64,000 nucleotides of DNA from Candidatus Gastranaerophilales bacterium (GCA_944325555.1 CALVAN010000003.1:1-64000), one strand, 5' to 3'. Shown: positions 25,339 through 33,877, counted from the stretch's first letter. Program-made: numbers and translations. The notes: generated by a model not told the origin, from the letters alone.

Positions 25339-25920
25339 ATGAGTTTTAGCGAGGATTTTGATTTTTCTTCATGTTTAAACGGAGATTTAAAGGGTACAAA
25401 AACGGAAAGTAATTTAAAGGAGGCATTCAGCGGTGAATCACAGGCTAGAAACAAATACAACTTTTTTGCCAAAAAGGCACGCAAAGAGGGATATATCCAT
25501 ATTGCTGATATCTTTGATAAAACGGCTGAAAACGAAAAAGAACACGCAAAAATTTGGCTGAAGCTTTTAAACAACGGACAAATTCCTGAAACTAAAGACA
25601 ATTTGCGTACTGCTGCGCAAACGGAAAGCTATGAATGGCAGGATATGTACGCAGGTTTTGCGCAAGATGCAAAAGAAGAAGGTTTTGATAAAATTGCCGC
25701 TCTTTTTGAAACTGTCAGAGGCATTGAAAAAATGCATATGACAAGATATAACAAGCTTTTAAAGGAGCTTGAGGACAACACTTTTTATCTGAAAGACGAG
25801 CCTGTTGTGTGGGAATGTTCAAAATGCGGCTACCGCTGCGAAAGAGAGCAGGCTCCCGATATTTGCCCTTTTTGCAAGCATAAAAAAGAATACTTTTTTG
25901 TAGTATCGGAGAATGATTGA
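25339..25920 (+). CDS. rbr: Rubrerythrin
   Basis: Rubrerythrin is a cytosolic non-haem iron peroxidase that protects anaerobes from hydrogen peroxide. The 193-residue protein has the ferritin-like diiron domain (EAFSGESQARNKYNFFAKKA; later TAENEKEHAK and ETVRGIEKMHMTRY supply the Glu/His ligands). The C-terminal rubredoxin domain has CSKCGY and CPFCKHKK. The start at 25339 is set by an AGGAG site nine bases before it. It supports a strictly or mainly anaerobic lifestyle. Confidence 0.96.
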   Translation: MSFSEDFDFSSCLNGDLKGTKTESNLKEAFSGESQARNKYNFFAKKARKEGYIHIADIFDKTAENEKEHAKIWLKLLNNGQIPETKDNLRTAAQTESYEWQDMYAGFAQDAKEEGFDKIAALFETVRGIEKMHMTRYNKLLKELEDNTFYLKDEPVVWECSKCGYRCEREQAPDICPFCKHKKEYFFVVSEND

Positions 25921-25977
25921 AAAACCCCAAAATATGCAAAACACTGAAGAAGGAATCATATGTCCTGTTTAATTTTG

Positions 25978-26466
25978 TTACCAATCCTTTATTGTTAATG
26001 CTCTGTCAGCAATAACATTAGGATCGCCGTCTATGGCAAAAATTTCTTTTTTAAGCGGATGTATCACACAGGCTTTTTCATAACAATTTTGCAAAAGGTA
26101 ATTGTGCAAACATTTTTTAGAACCGTTGCTGCAAGAAACTCCGATTGTACCTCTCGGGTTTTTGTCAAGCAAAACCGTATAATTTTTGGCAATTTTTCTC
26201 TCTCTTAATTCATTTTTTACTGCAAAATGTAAAATATTAAGAGCTGGGCAATCGGGGCCGCTTATATAAATAACTTTTTTGTTAGATTGTAATACGTTTG
26301 AAAATTTTTCATTTGAAGATGTATTAGCTAAAACTTCTGCCGGAATTTTAACAGCACCGTCCGGGCTTTGCGAGTCTATAGACATTGTTTTTTCTGTTGC
26401 AGACAATAACACCTTGAAACAAATTAAAATTACTGCTATTAATACAAAAATATAATGCTTTTTCAT
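25978..26466 (-). CDS. Exported thioredoxin-fold-like protein, unknown
   Basis: The protein has 162 residues from MKKHYIFVLIAVILICFKVL, a signal peptide or anchor. The exported part contains KVIYISGPDCPALNIL, which resembles the first strand and active-site turn of thioredoxin-like folds with a single Cys, followed by further cysteines (VSCSNGSKKCLHNYLLQNC). The pattern suggests a periplasmic thiol protein, but a CxxC is not present. It lies 22 bp after fliE, at the tail of the flagellar operon. Confidence 0.6.
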   Translation of the reverse strand: MKKHYIFVLIAVILICFKVLLSATEKTMSIDSQSPDGAVKIPAEVLANTSSNEKFSNVLQSNKKVIYISGPDCPALNILHFAVKNELRERKIAKNYTVLLDKNPRGTIGVSCSNGSKKCLHNYLLQNCYEKACVIHPLKKEIFAIDGDPNVIADRALTIKDW

Positions 26467-26488
26467 AGAAACGCTTTCTTTGGAAGTC

Positions 26489-26833
26489 TTACAACTGAAT
26501 CTGCATAATTTTATCGTAGGCCTGAATAATTTTTGTGGTAACGTTTGTAGCAACGGTTACTCCGAGTTCTGCTTTTGCCATTGCAGTCATAACGTCGTGG
26601 ATATCTGCGTTGCCGTTTTCCTCCATAACGTCTTTCATAAGCTGGTCAGGGGCATTTAATTCACGGTTAAAGTTTTCAACCAGTCCCGAGAATACCGACT
26701 TAAAATCGTTGGTTTCAAGCTTTTCCACTCTTCCCATACGAAACGGACTGATTCCGCCTACGCCGGTATCCAGCTTTGTGGGCTGCATTCTCTCAAATAA
26801 ATTTATGTTTGGTGCAAACTTCTTTTCTATCAT
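26489..26833 (-). CDS. fliE: Flagellar hook-basal body protein FliE
   Basis: FliE joins the MS ring to the rod and is among the first proteins exported by the flagellar apparatus. The 114-residue protein has the family's C-terminal helix pair (MTAMAKAELGVTVATNVTTK followed by IIQAYDKIMQIQL). It follows flgB, flgC and a transglycosylase, which is the usual company. The length is normal. Confidence 0.92.
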   Translation of the reverse strand: MIEKKFAPNINLFERMQPTKLDTGVGGISPFRMGRVEKLETNDFKSVFSGLVENFNRELNAPDQLMKDVMEENGNADIHDVMTAMAKAELGVTVATNVTTKIIQAYDKIMQIQL

Positions 26834-26850
26834 CTTACGTTACCTTCAAT

Positions 26851-27537
26851 CTAGCTTAAGTAATTAGCCAAAATGCTTTTTACATAATTTTGTGTTTCTT
26901 TAAACGGAGGAACACCGCCGTATTTATCAACATTTCCGCCGCCTGCGTTGTAGGCAGCAAGCGCAAGCACAACATTGCCGTTGTATCTTGCAAGAAGCCC
27001 CTTAAGGTGTCTTACACCGCCGTCAACGTTTTGTACTGGGTTGTAAGCATCTTTTACGCCGAGTCCTTTTGCCGTAGCGGGCATAAGCTGCATAAGTCCC
27101 ATAGCTCCGCAGTGTGATGTTGCTTTGGGGTTAAAGCCTGATTCCTGTCTTACCACAGCTTTTACAAGCTTTTCGTCAACGCCGTATTTCTGGCAGGCTT
27201 TTGAGATAATATTCATTATCTGGTTTCTTGTCGGATTAACAATGTTACCGAAGGTTTTTTCCAAAGATTCTGTAGGATTAGCCGGAACAGTATTGGCTTT
27301 TAAATTATTTGCAGCCTGTGTTAATGCCAGGAAATTGCTCTTTCCTGTTCTGAACTGTCCTTCTCCCTTTTGGCTTGCTTTTAAAATTTCGGCAAAAGAC
27401 GGTTTTTCTGTTTTAACCGCATCAGGATTAAGCTGCCTTTCGATATTAGCAACGTGTGTCTGAATTTGCTGTACACGCTGCATGGCTGCTTCTTTTCCGC
27501 CTTGATTTATATATGCCTGTATCGTCGGAGAGAACAT
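26851..27537 (-). CDS. Lytic transglycosylase (SLT domain), flagellar operon
   Basis: The 228-residue protein ends in a soluble-lytic-transglycosylase domain. The catalytic Glu lies in [15 protein letters not shown], then [18 protein letters not shown] and [18 protein letters not shown]. The first 100 residues are a helical export-type region without a Sec signal, as in flagellar rod proteins and FlgJ-like muramidases. Placed between flgC and fliE, it probably opens the peptidoglycan for rod growth and is exported through the flagellar system. That route is inference. Confidence 0.88.
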   Translation of the reverse strand: MFSPTIQAYINQGGKEAAMQRVQQIQTHVANIERQLNPDAVKTEKPSFAEILKASQKGEGQFRTGKSNFLALTQAANNLKANTVPANPTESLEKTFGNIVNPTRNQIMNIISKACQKYGVDEKLVKAVVRQESGFNPKATSHCGAMGLMQLMPATAKGLGVKDAYNPVQNVDGGVRHLKGLLARYNGNVVLALAAYNAGGGNVDKYGGVPPFKETQNYVKSILANYLS

Positions 27538-27565
27538 TTCTTACTTACCTGCCTGAAATTTTATC

Positions 27566-28012
27566 CTATTGTCTGCCTATTTCTACGGCTCTTTGAGCCA
27601 TACTTTTGGTTATATTGATTACTGCGAGGTTTGCTTCATAGGCACGTTGTGCTATATTTGCATCTGCAATATCAACTATCGGGTTTACGTTTGATGAACG
27701 AATATAACCGTTTGCATCGGCGTCAGGGTGTCCCGGACGATACAATCTTTCACCCAGAGTCGGATCTTCCACAACACCTGTTAATCTTACACCGCCCTGC
27801 TGAAACGGGATTGTTCCGACGCCGAATACATCTTCTTTCATCGAGTTTAATAACCCGTGAAAAGAAATGTCATCCGTTGCGTTAAGAACCGGAATTTTTC
27901 TTACATAGTTAGGTGTATCGAGGTTGGCAATGTTTTTAGCGTGAATTTTAAGTCTTGCGCCATGTGCCTGCAAGCTCTTTTCACCTATGTTCATTGTTTC
28001 CATTAAACTCAT
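27566..28012 (-). CDS. flgC: Flagellar basal-body rod protein FlgC
   Basis: FlgC is a proximal rod subunit. The 148-residue protein has the N-terminal rod motif (ARLKIHAKNIANLDTPNYVR) and the C-terminal signature SNVNPIVDIADANIAQRAYE, followed by AVINITKSMAQRAVEIGR. The standard family length is about 135-150. It is 35 bp after flgB in the same run. Confidence 0.95.
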   Translation of the reverse strand: MSLMETMNIGEKSLQAHGARLKIHAKNIANLDTPNYVRKIPVLNATDDISFHGLLNSMKEDVFGVGTIPFQQGGVRLTGVVEDPTLGERLYRPGHPDADANGYIRSSNVNPIVDIADANIAQRAYEANLAVINITKSMAQRAVEIGRQ

Positions 28013-28046
28013 ATTTTCACCTTCTTTGCTTTTTTAAAAATCTTTA

Positions 28047-28391
28047 CTATCTGCCTACACCTGCTGCCGTTCGCATTTCGCTTATTATTGCGGACATTTT
28101 TCTTGAGGCTACGGCATATAAAATTGACATTTTTTGCATTTCCGCAAGTTCATAAGTTGGGTCAACACCGACATCCTGTTCTTCTATCAAACCTGACGGC
28201 CCCAGTTTTATGGAAAGTTCGGTTTCCAGTGGGTTGTTCATTGTACCGAGATACTGGTCAAAGCTGATGTCTTTTCTTACATAGTTTGGTGTATCCATAT
28301 TGGCAAGGTTTGTACTCAAAGCTCTTTGTCTTTGAGAAATCAAATCTAACATCAGGTTTGTTTTAATAATTGGATCTTTGGGAGTGTACAT
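28047..28391 (-). CDS. flgB: Flagellar basal-body rod protein FlgB
   Basis: FlgB is the first proximal rod subunit. At 114 residues it has the rod motif QRALSTNLANMDTPNYVRKD and the typical DPTYELAEMQKMSILYAVAS at the C-terminus. It is slightly short against the usual 120-140 but shows no break. Confidence 0.95.
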   Translation of the reverse strand: MYTPKDPIIKTNLMLDLISQRQRALSTNLANMDTPNYVRKDISFDQYLGTMNNPLETELSIKLGPSGLIEEQDVGVDPTYELAEMQKMSILYAVASRKMSAIISEMRTAAGVGR

Positions 28392-28436
28392 ATTTTTTGC
28401 TTTCTTGTTTTATTGATTGTTAATCAATTAATAAAA

Positions 28437-29150
28437 TTATTGAGTAAGGTTGATGGATTTTTGATACATATCATCAATTACATGGATAAGTCTTGTTCCT
28501 GCAATCATTGAGGAGTTAAGTCTTAAAACCTCATTAACGTTGCCGATATAATTTGCGTTAGAACGTTCCAATCCGCCTTGAGCAATATAGCTGTGTTCTT
28601 TAATCAATCTCGGCTCGCCTGATTCTTCAGTAGCTATAACCTTATTGTATTCAGCGGATTTTAAGCCTTCCGGATTTTGAAATTGAACAACGGGAATTTT
28701 TCCGAGAGTTTGATATTCCGTATGACCTTTTTGAATAATCATTACCGTACCGTCTTGCTTAATTCTCAAACCTTCGTGGTTAACAGGAACTTTAATGCCG
28801 TCCCCGACAAGATAACCGTCATTTGTTACGATATAACCGTCCTTATCAAGCTTGAAAGAACCGTCACGTGTGTATTGAACATCTCCGTTAGGGGAAGTTA
28901 CGGGAATAAACCCTGGACCGGTAAGACAAACATCCAACGGACGTTCTGTTCTCATAAAAGCACCTTGTTGGTAGTCATAACGGACAACGCCGTCCAAGTA
29001 TCCGTTTTCGTCAAGAATTTGTTCAAATCTTACTGCTTTATACGCATTAGTGTTTAGGTTACCTATGTTGTTTGAGATATAACCCAATCTTTCAAATTGA
29101 ATGTTGGTGTTTATGATACCTCTTCTTATCAAACCTTGTAATGTTGTCAT
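28437..29150 (-). CDS. Flagellar rod protein, FlgF/FlgG type
   Basis: The 237-residue protein belongs to the FlgF/FlgG distal-rod family. It has the ERLGYISNNIGNLNTNAYK rod motif near the start, the central TRDGSFKLDKDGYIVTNDGY, and a C-terminal NANYIGNVNEVLRL coiled end. The overall order matches FlgG. It lies between a second family member and flgB. Whether it fills the FlgF or FlgG role cannot be decided from one sequence. Confidence 0.9.
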   Translation of the reverse strand: MTTLQGLIRRGIINTNIQFERLGYISNNIGNLNTNAYKAVRFEQILDENGYLDGVVRYDYQQGAFMRTERPLDVCLTGPGFIPVTSPNGDVQYTRDGSFKLDKDGYIVTNDGYLVGDGIKVPVNHEGLRIKQDGTVMIIQKGHTEYQTLGKIPVVQFQNPEGLKSAEYNKVIATEESGEPRLIKEHSYIAQGGLERSNANYIGNVNEVLRLNSSMIAGTRLIHVIDDMYQKSINLTQ

Positions 29151-29198
29151 TTATAACTAACCTTTCTTAACTTACTTTTGTTGAAGTATTACTCATTA

Positions 29199-29894
29199 TT
29201 ACGTGCTGCTCAGTGATTGTATTGCTTTGGACAGATTGTTGTTTTGCATTATAAAAAGCTGCCTGTTTGCCTCAAAGTTTCTTTTAACAGGTATAATCTG
29301 CAAAATTTCACTGTTTAAAGAAACGTTGGAATACTCATTAAAGCCTTGCTTGATATTCGGGTCAAGTACTGCCACACCCTCGTTTGTAACAACTGACAGG
29401 GTTGCAACATATTCCAACTGGTTTGTTGCTTTGTTAAATACTCGGATATCTCCGTTTTTGTAAACTTTAATATCTTCAAGCTTTTCGGGTATAACATGCA
29501 ATCTTATCGGAGTACCGTCGTTGGCAAGAACATGTGCATCTTCTAATGTAAGCAGGTTGCCGTCTTTATCGACTTTAAAACGTCCGTCACGTGTAATCTT
29601 TATACCGTCAGGGCTTTGGTATTGGAAATAGCCTTTGTTTGCAATAGCCAAATCAAGAGGATTGTCGGAATGTCCTATTCTGCCTATTGAATCATCAACA
29701 GCGGTAGACAGAGCATGTGTGCCAATCCACTCGGCGAACGAAGAAACAACAGGGTCTTTTCTCTGGTAGCCTACTTTATCAAACGAGTTGTAGTTTTCGT
29801 TGATAACACCAAAGATTTCCGTTTGCAGGTGCATTGCACGTATGCTGGTTGTCAAACCGTTTTCAAAAAAATTAATACCGCCGCGTAATTTCAT
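29199..29894 (-). CDS. Flagellar rod protein, FlgF/FlgG type (divergent)
   Basis: This protein of about 232 residues starts at the ATG at 29894, which has an AAGGA site. It is the first gene of the flagellar run. The family core is visible (ITRDGRFKVDKDGNLLTLED; C-terminal NSEILQIIPVKRNFEANRQL). The N-terminal rod motif is altered: the usual SNNIANLNT is replaced by GVINENYNSFDKVGYQRKD. That change may mean it occupies a different rod position from its neighbour. Confidence 0.85.
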   Translation of the reverse strand: MKLRGGINFFENGLTTSIRAMHLQTEIFGVINENYNSFDKVGYQRKDPVVSSFAEWIGTHALSTAVDDSIGRIGHSDNPLDLAIANKGYFQYQSPDGIKITRDGRFKVDKDGNLLTLEDAHVLANDGTPIRLHVIPEKLEDIKVYKNGDIRVFNKATNQLEYVATLSVVTNEGVAVLDPNIKQGFNEYSNVSLNSEILQIIPVKRNFEANRQLFIMQNNNLSKAIQSLSST

Positions 29895-30136
29895 GATTAA
29901 GTCCTTTATTAATGCGTACTTATTCATTAATGATGTCGGACAAAAAGTCAAAAAAAATACAAAAATCACTAAAAATCATACATATAGAGGAAAATTTCGT
30001 TTTTATAAAAAGATTTGAAAAATCTTGCCGATATTTATTCGCTGAAATTTAATATATGTAAACTTTTTTAGATGCTTTTGTAAATTATATGCGGTGTTTT
30101 GTTTTTATTTCTCCATAAGGGTGAAGGAATTTTTTA

Positions 30137-30583
30137 ATGAACTTGTCTGTCGAAACAGCACAGTTTAACAAATTGCACAAAGCTAATGATTTAAATACAG
30201 AGAAAGCTGCTGTTCCTTACAACGATAAATCCGCTGCCGACTTGTTTGACAAAAAGGATAACAACAAAGAACTCAAAACCGGATTTTTGAAAAAGCAGGG
30301 TAAAATTGCTGCTATGCTAAGCGCTGGAATTATAACTGTTACGACAGCGGTTATCGGTTTAAAAAAATTAAATATAGCAAAAGCCAAAAAGTTTGTGGCT
30401 CAAGCACTTGAACAGATAGAAGAAATGTTGACTTTAAATCCCGCAATCGGCAGAGCCGGAAGAATTTTAGGCACACGAGAATTTGTTATTTCAAAATACC
30501 CGTATATTTTACCCTATCAAGTTAAAGAAAACACAATTTACATATTGAGAGTACTGCATACATCAAGAAAGTGTGAGAATTAA
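30137..30583 (+). CDS. Chimeric protein: lineage-type head with ParE-like toxin tail
   Basis: The 148-residue protein has two unrelated parts. Residues 1-78 are a charged disordered head followed by one hydrophobic helix (IAAMLSAGIITVTTAVIGL). Residues 80-148 match the last two thirds of ParE/RelE-type toxins (ALEQIEEMLTLNPAIGRAGR, GTREFVISKYPYILPYQV, IYILRVLHTSRK). The first strand and helix of the toxin fold are missing. The ribosome site GAAGGA is good. It overlaps the convergent gene at 30580 by four bases. Most likely it is a remnant joined to another gene by deletion; a functional membrane-tethered toxin is the less likely reading. Confidence 0.65.
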   Translation: MNLSVETAQFNKLHKANDLNTEKAAVPYNDKSAADLFDKKDNNKELKTGFLKKQGKIAAMLSAGIITVTTAVIGLKKLNIAKAKKFVAQALEQIEEMLTLNPAIGRAGRILGTREFVISKYPYILPYQVKENTIYILRVLHTSRKCEN

Positions 30584-30720
30584 GAATCTATGTTTTTATC
30601 TTCTTTCTGTTTTTGAATATATGCTTTAATTCTCTCTTTAGCAACAGCTTCTGACTCTTGAAGCATTTCTTCTTCAAGAAAACTATCAACGTTCGAGCCT
30701 ATATGTTTTTGGTTGAGCAT
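30580..30720 (-). CDS. Small antitoxin-like protein
   Basis: The 46-residue peptide (MLNQKHIGSNVDSFLEEEML then ESEAVAKERIKAYIQ) matches the N-terminal helices of XRE-type antitoxins of the HIGSxFDDFLKEEG group, but the helix-turn-helix part is absent. An AAAGGAC site lies eight bases before the ATG at 30720, and a perfect 19-bp palindrome lies 41 bp upstream. It converges on the ParE-like chimera rather than preceding it, which is not the normal toxin-antitoxin order. It could be a shortened antitoxin or an unrelated small protein. Confidence 0.5.
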   Translation of the reverse strand: MLNQKHIGSNVDSFLEEEMLQESEAVAKERIKAYIQKQKEDKNIDS

Positions 30721-30760
30721 TATTTTGTCCTTTTTGTGAATGAATAATTCATTAACTATA

Positions 30761-30779
30761 TTGTACCAAATTGGTACAA
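30761..30779. promoter_or_regulatory. Perfect palindrome upstream of the small antitoxin-like gene
   Basis: TTGTACCAAATTGGTACAA is a perfect 9-1-9 palindrome, 41 bp upstream of the minus-strand start at 30720. Such sites are typical operators of autoregulated toxin-antitoxin promoters. Confidence 0.6.
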
Positions 30780-30873
30780 GTTTCACTCCCTGCTGCTAAA
30801 AATATTAAAATACTTTAAAATCATCCATTTTTAAATATGTACGTCTATTTTTAATGTATTTAAAATAATAAAA

Positions 30874-31050
30874 TGTCTGAGAGGGACCTCGCTAGTAGGA
30901 GTGGTACACGGAGTGCGAGTGGCGCCGAGTCTAGCATTTTACGGAAGTGACCCCATGCACTTGTTGCCGGTGCCCATGTTGTATAGCCAATATTGTACTT
31001 GTATATTGCACCGGTTCAAAGAGTTGTCGGGAGCAGTTGACTATATGAAA
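30874..31050 (+). ncRNA. Structured RNA candidate, copy 2
   Basis: This is the second copy of the 177-bp block described at 15763-15939, with the same length and no indels. The central stem is CCGGTGC (30967-30973) / GCACCGG (31008-31014). Both positions that differ from copy 1 in one arm are matched by the reciprocal change in the other. Surrounding AT-rich flanks are unrelated apart from the short TGTCTGAG start and ACTATATGAAA end. It lies about 130 bp before the double AAA ATPase gene. Confidence 0.65.
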
Positions 31051-31113
31051 AATAATTGTTTTTTATTTATTACATTTTGTTTTTGCATATTTTCATAAAT
31101 AAAGTTTAAATAG

Positions 31114-31134
31114 CTATGACTCATTTTGACATAG
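31114..31134. promoter_or_regulatory. Candidate operator A, upstream of the double AAA ATPase gene
   Basis: A 21-bp imperfect palindrome with arms CTATG and CATAG differs at only three positions from the one at 35126-35146, upstream of the WYL regulator gene. Its right half contains a consensus -35 (TTGACA, 31126-31131). The ATPase gene start chosen at 31182 lies 48 bp downstream. Binding by the WYL protein is inference. Confidence 0.45.
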
Positions 31135-31181
31135 TAGTGGGTAATAATAAAAATATAGAAAAATTAAATGAGGAAACAACA

Positions 31182-33164
31182 ATGAATGAAAACGATTATG
31201 AAATGGTAAAATTTTATGAAACTTTATCTAAAATTCTATACAACGGACGAAAATTAGGACTTTTATTAAATGATATAGAAAATGTTTTTGACAAAATATT
31301 TACTCAAGAACAATATGATAACTATTATAAAGAGCTTAGAGGTAAAGAAAAATTCCAATTTTTAAACAATATAATATCGAAAAAACTAAAAAAATTAACA
31401 CGTAAAAAAAGTGTTTTACAAAAGAAAATTGAAAATTTCAGCAAAATTTTAGGGCTAGAAGAAACAGAAATCAGGGTATTACAGTGTTTTATTTATCAAA
31501 ATGTTTTTCCTTTATACAAATGCTTGTTAGAACAATTAGATAAAACTTATACAGGTAGGTGTATTCCAAATAATGTGCTTTCTTTCATTTTAGACGAAAA
31601 CGAAATTGTGATTTCTTCTGTCCTAACAAATCTTGGACAAAAAGGGATTTTAGATACAGATGACTATTACTTGAATAAGGATATAAAGAATCTATTTTTG
31701 CAGTCAGATGTATTTAAAAAAAATGATATTATAAAATTTTTATTGGGAGAAAAAGAAAAAACAGATTTAAAAATATCTGATTATAAACACCTGAAAAATG
31801 AAGTGGATACAGTAGCATGTATTATTAAAAATGCACTTTTGAAGAGGGAAACAGGGATCAACATTTTGTTTTGGGGCAGTGTTGGAACAGGAAAAACAGA
31901 ATTAACCAAAGTTTTGGCAAAAAATTTAAGGCTTAATTTGTATTCGGTTACTACAGAGGATTGTTGTAACCGAGTAGCAGATTTACAGGAAAGACTTTCT
32001 GACTATAAACGAAAACAGTTGATTTTAGCAAACACAAATAATTCATTCCTTTTATTTGATGAAGCCGAAGATGTTATGAATGATAGCTACCAATTTTCGC
32101 ATTATTGCTCAAAATCATATATGAATAGGCTGTTAGAAAGAAACACTGTTCCTGTTATTTGGACTACAAATAATATTTCAACTGTAGATAAAGCATTTTT
32201 ACGCAGAATGACTTATGCTGTAAGATTTGACGAATTGACGAATGATGTTAGATTAGAATTGTGGAAAAAAGAAATTTTAAAAAACAAATTTAAGGTTGAT
32301 ACGGCAAAATTAGTAGAGTTAAACAATTCTTATAGAATTCCACCTTCTTTAATTACAAATGCCATAAAAACGACTAAATTGACAAATGGTACATCTGAAG
32401 ATTTTGAAAAATATGTCAAAAATGTATCAACGTTAATCAATTGTGAACAAAATAAATGTCCAAAATGTTCGGAAAACATCGTTTATAATTCAAGTTTAAT
32501 TAATGCAGATATTGATATAGAGAATTTGACGAAAAAAATTGTTAGCGTAGGGAAATTAAATTTTTCACTTTGTTTGTACGGTCAAAGTGGAACAGGAAAA
32601 AGTGCCTATGCAAAGTATTTAGCAAAAGAGTTAGGATTAAATGTCCTGTTAAAACAAGCTTCTGATTTGATTTCACCTTATGTTGGTGAAACTGAAATAA
32701 AAATATCAAAAGCATTTGAGGAAGCTAAAAATAAGAAAGCTATGTTAATTATTGATGAAGCTGACTCATTTTTGCAATCACGACAGAATGCAGTAAGAAA
32801 CTGGGAAGTCTCACAGGTAAATCAAATGTTGACTTCTATGGAAAATCATCCTTATCCATTTGTTTGTACAACAAACCTTATTGATATTCTGGATGAAGCC
32901 AGTCTGAGACGTTTTACTTTCAAAATTAAGTTTAACTTTTTGAATAAAGAACAAGTAAAAAAGGCGTTTAAGCATTATTTTAAAATCGAAGCCCCTGATG
33001 AAATTACAAATTTGTACGGCTTAACTTTGGGTGATTTTTCTACGGTCTATAAAAAATCAGATTATTTAGATTGTAGAGATAACAATACAGAACTTGCGAA
33101 GTTATTACAAGATGAAGTAAACATGAAATCAAAAGACATTATCGGCTCAAGAATCGGATTTTAG
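31182..33164 (+). CDS. Double AAA ATPase, defence-island type
   Basis: This 660-residue protein has two AAA modules. Module 1 has Walker A WGSVGTGKTELTK near residue 230 and Walker B FLLFDEAEDV near 289. Module 2 has GQSGTGKSAYAKYLAKEL near 466, LIIDEADSFL near 520 and a second-region RRFTFKI. Between them lies a Cys cluster (CEQNKCPKCSEN) that may bind zinc. The first 200 residues are helical with no known domain. The start at 31182 is preferred over 31116 because GAGGA lies eight bases before it and the earlier start falls in a palindrome. With the PD-(D/E)XK nuclease and WYL regulator downstream, an anti-phage role is plausible but unproven. Confidence 0.8.
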   Translation: MNENDYEMVKFYETLSKILYNGRKLGLLLNDIENVFDKIFTQEQYDNYYKELRGKEKFQFLNNIISKKLKKLTRKKSVLQKKIENFSKILGLEETEIRVLQCFIYQNVFPLYKCLLEQLDKTYTGRCIPNNVLSFILDENEIVISSVLTNLGQKGILDTDDYYLNKDIKNLFLQSDVFKKNDIIKFLLGEKEKTDLKISDYKHLKNEVDTVACIIKNALLKRETGINILFWGSVGTGKTELTKVLAKNLRLNLYSVTTEDCCNRVADLQERLSDYKRKQLILANTNNSFLLFDEAEDVMNDSYQFSHYCSKSYMNRLLERNTVPVIWTTNNISTVDKAFLRRMTYAVRFDELTNDVRLELWKKEILKNKFKVDTAKLVELNNSYRIPPSLITNAIKTTKLTNGTSEDFEKYVKNVSTLINCEQNKCPKCSENIVYNSSLINADIDIENLTKKIVSVGKLNFSLCLYGQSGTGKSAYAKYLAKELGLNVLLKQASDLISPYVGETEIKISKAFEEAKNKKAMLIIDEADSFLQSRQNAVRNWEVSQVNQMLTSMENHPYPFVCTTNLIDILDEASLRRFTFKIKFNFLNKEQVKKAFKHYFKIEAPDEITNLYGLTLGDFSTVYKKSDYLDCRDNNTELAKLLQDEVNMKSKDIIGSRIGF

Positions 33165-33196
33165 TCTGTGTATAATTTTAAAACTAAGGAGTAAAA

Positions 33197-33405
33197 ATGA
33201 AAAAAACAACTTGTGAAGATTTTTTGATTTAATTTATGATGATATTCGAATTTTATGCTCGCAAGGGTATGTATCTCTCAATGGTAAACAAGCTTTAATT
33301 AATGAAAATGGAGTATTTATAAAGATTGATTTAGAGAGCCTGAACAATTGTATAGAAAAATGTAATATACTAAAAAATCTAGAAAAATTATTCGCATTAT
33401 CATAA
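33197..33405 (+). pseudogene. Small frameshifted gene
   Basis: AAGGAG and an ATG at 33197 start a frame that stops after 11 codons. Adding one T to the six-T run at 33220-33225 gives a continuous 69-residue protein (MKKTTCEDFFDLIYDDIRIL, ending in NILKNLEKLFALS). The residues after the shift look like a real compact domain. It is 33 bp after the ATPase gene. The break may be a true inactivation, slippage on the T run, or a sequencing error. No family is recognised. Confidence 0.55.
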
Positions 33406-33533
33406 ATCCAAACTCAAATACCCATCATCCATTTCATCTTGTGTAATTCCTATGTAGCGGAGTGTAACACTTGGTGAAGAGTGATTAAACAGCTTTTGAA
33501 TAAGTGTTATGTCGTATCCATTGTTGTATGCTA
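33400..33533 (-). pseudogene. Truncated tyrosine recombinase (C-terminal fragment)
   Basis: On the minus strand, about 44 codons read [20 protein letters not shown] followed by [16 protein letters not shown] and a short tail ending in TGA. This is the end of a phage-type integrase, including the box II His region and the catalytic Tyr. The rest of the gene is missing; it is cut where the next gene's ribosome site begins. It marks an old integration or recombination event inside the island. Confidence 0.7.
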
Positions 33534-33562
33534 AACTGTTTTATAAAAAGAAAGGCGGTGTT

Positions 33563-33862
33563 ATGGCAATCAAAGAGGCTAAGCAAAGCGGAAGTAATGT
33601 AATTGTAAAATGTGGCAATTCTACAACAACGTTCTCAGGTAAATTAATCGGTTACACTTCAAATGCTGTATTTATTCAAAATGGCAGAAATCTGCAAGTC
33701 TTTATTGAACGCAACGGAAATGTTGTATCAAGCGGTGTGCAAATTTCACTAAGCGGTAACGAAGATATCAGAATGTACGGTAATCAAGTCGGAATTAAAA
33801 GAGGTGCAACAATTCACCTGTATGGTGAAAATGGTAAACCTGCAGGAACAAGACCGGCTTAA
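33563..33862 (+). CDS. Small beta-type protein in the defence-like island
   Basis: The 99-residue protein starts at the ATG at 33563, after an AAAGGCGG site. It is Gly/Asn-rich with alternating hydrophobic residues (NVIVKCGNSTTTFSGKLIGY, SNAVFIQNGRNLQVFIERNG) and looks like a compact beta-sandwich or beta-roll with about seven short strands. No family is recognised. It is 15 bp before the nuclease gene and very likely co-transcribed with it. Confidence 0.6.
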   Translation: MAIKEAKQSGSNVIVKCGNSTTTFSGKLIGYTSNAVFIQNGRNLQVFIERNGNVVSSGVQISLSGNEDIRMYGNQVGIKRGATIHLYGENGKPAGTRPA

Positions 33863-33877
33863 AAAGGAGTTAGAAAT

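Noticed and set aside
30006-30034. Sigma-28-like promoter (GCCGATAT with upstream A-run) before the ParE-like chimera
   Set aside because: The -10-like octamer matches seven of eight positions but the -35 match is poor, and the downstream gene is not flagellar.
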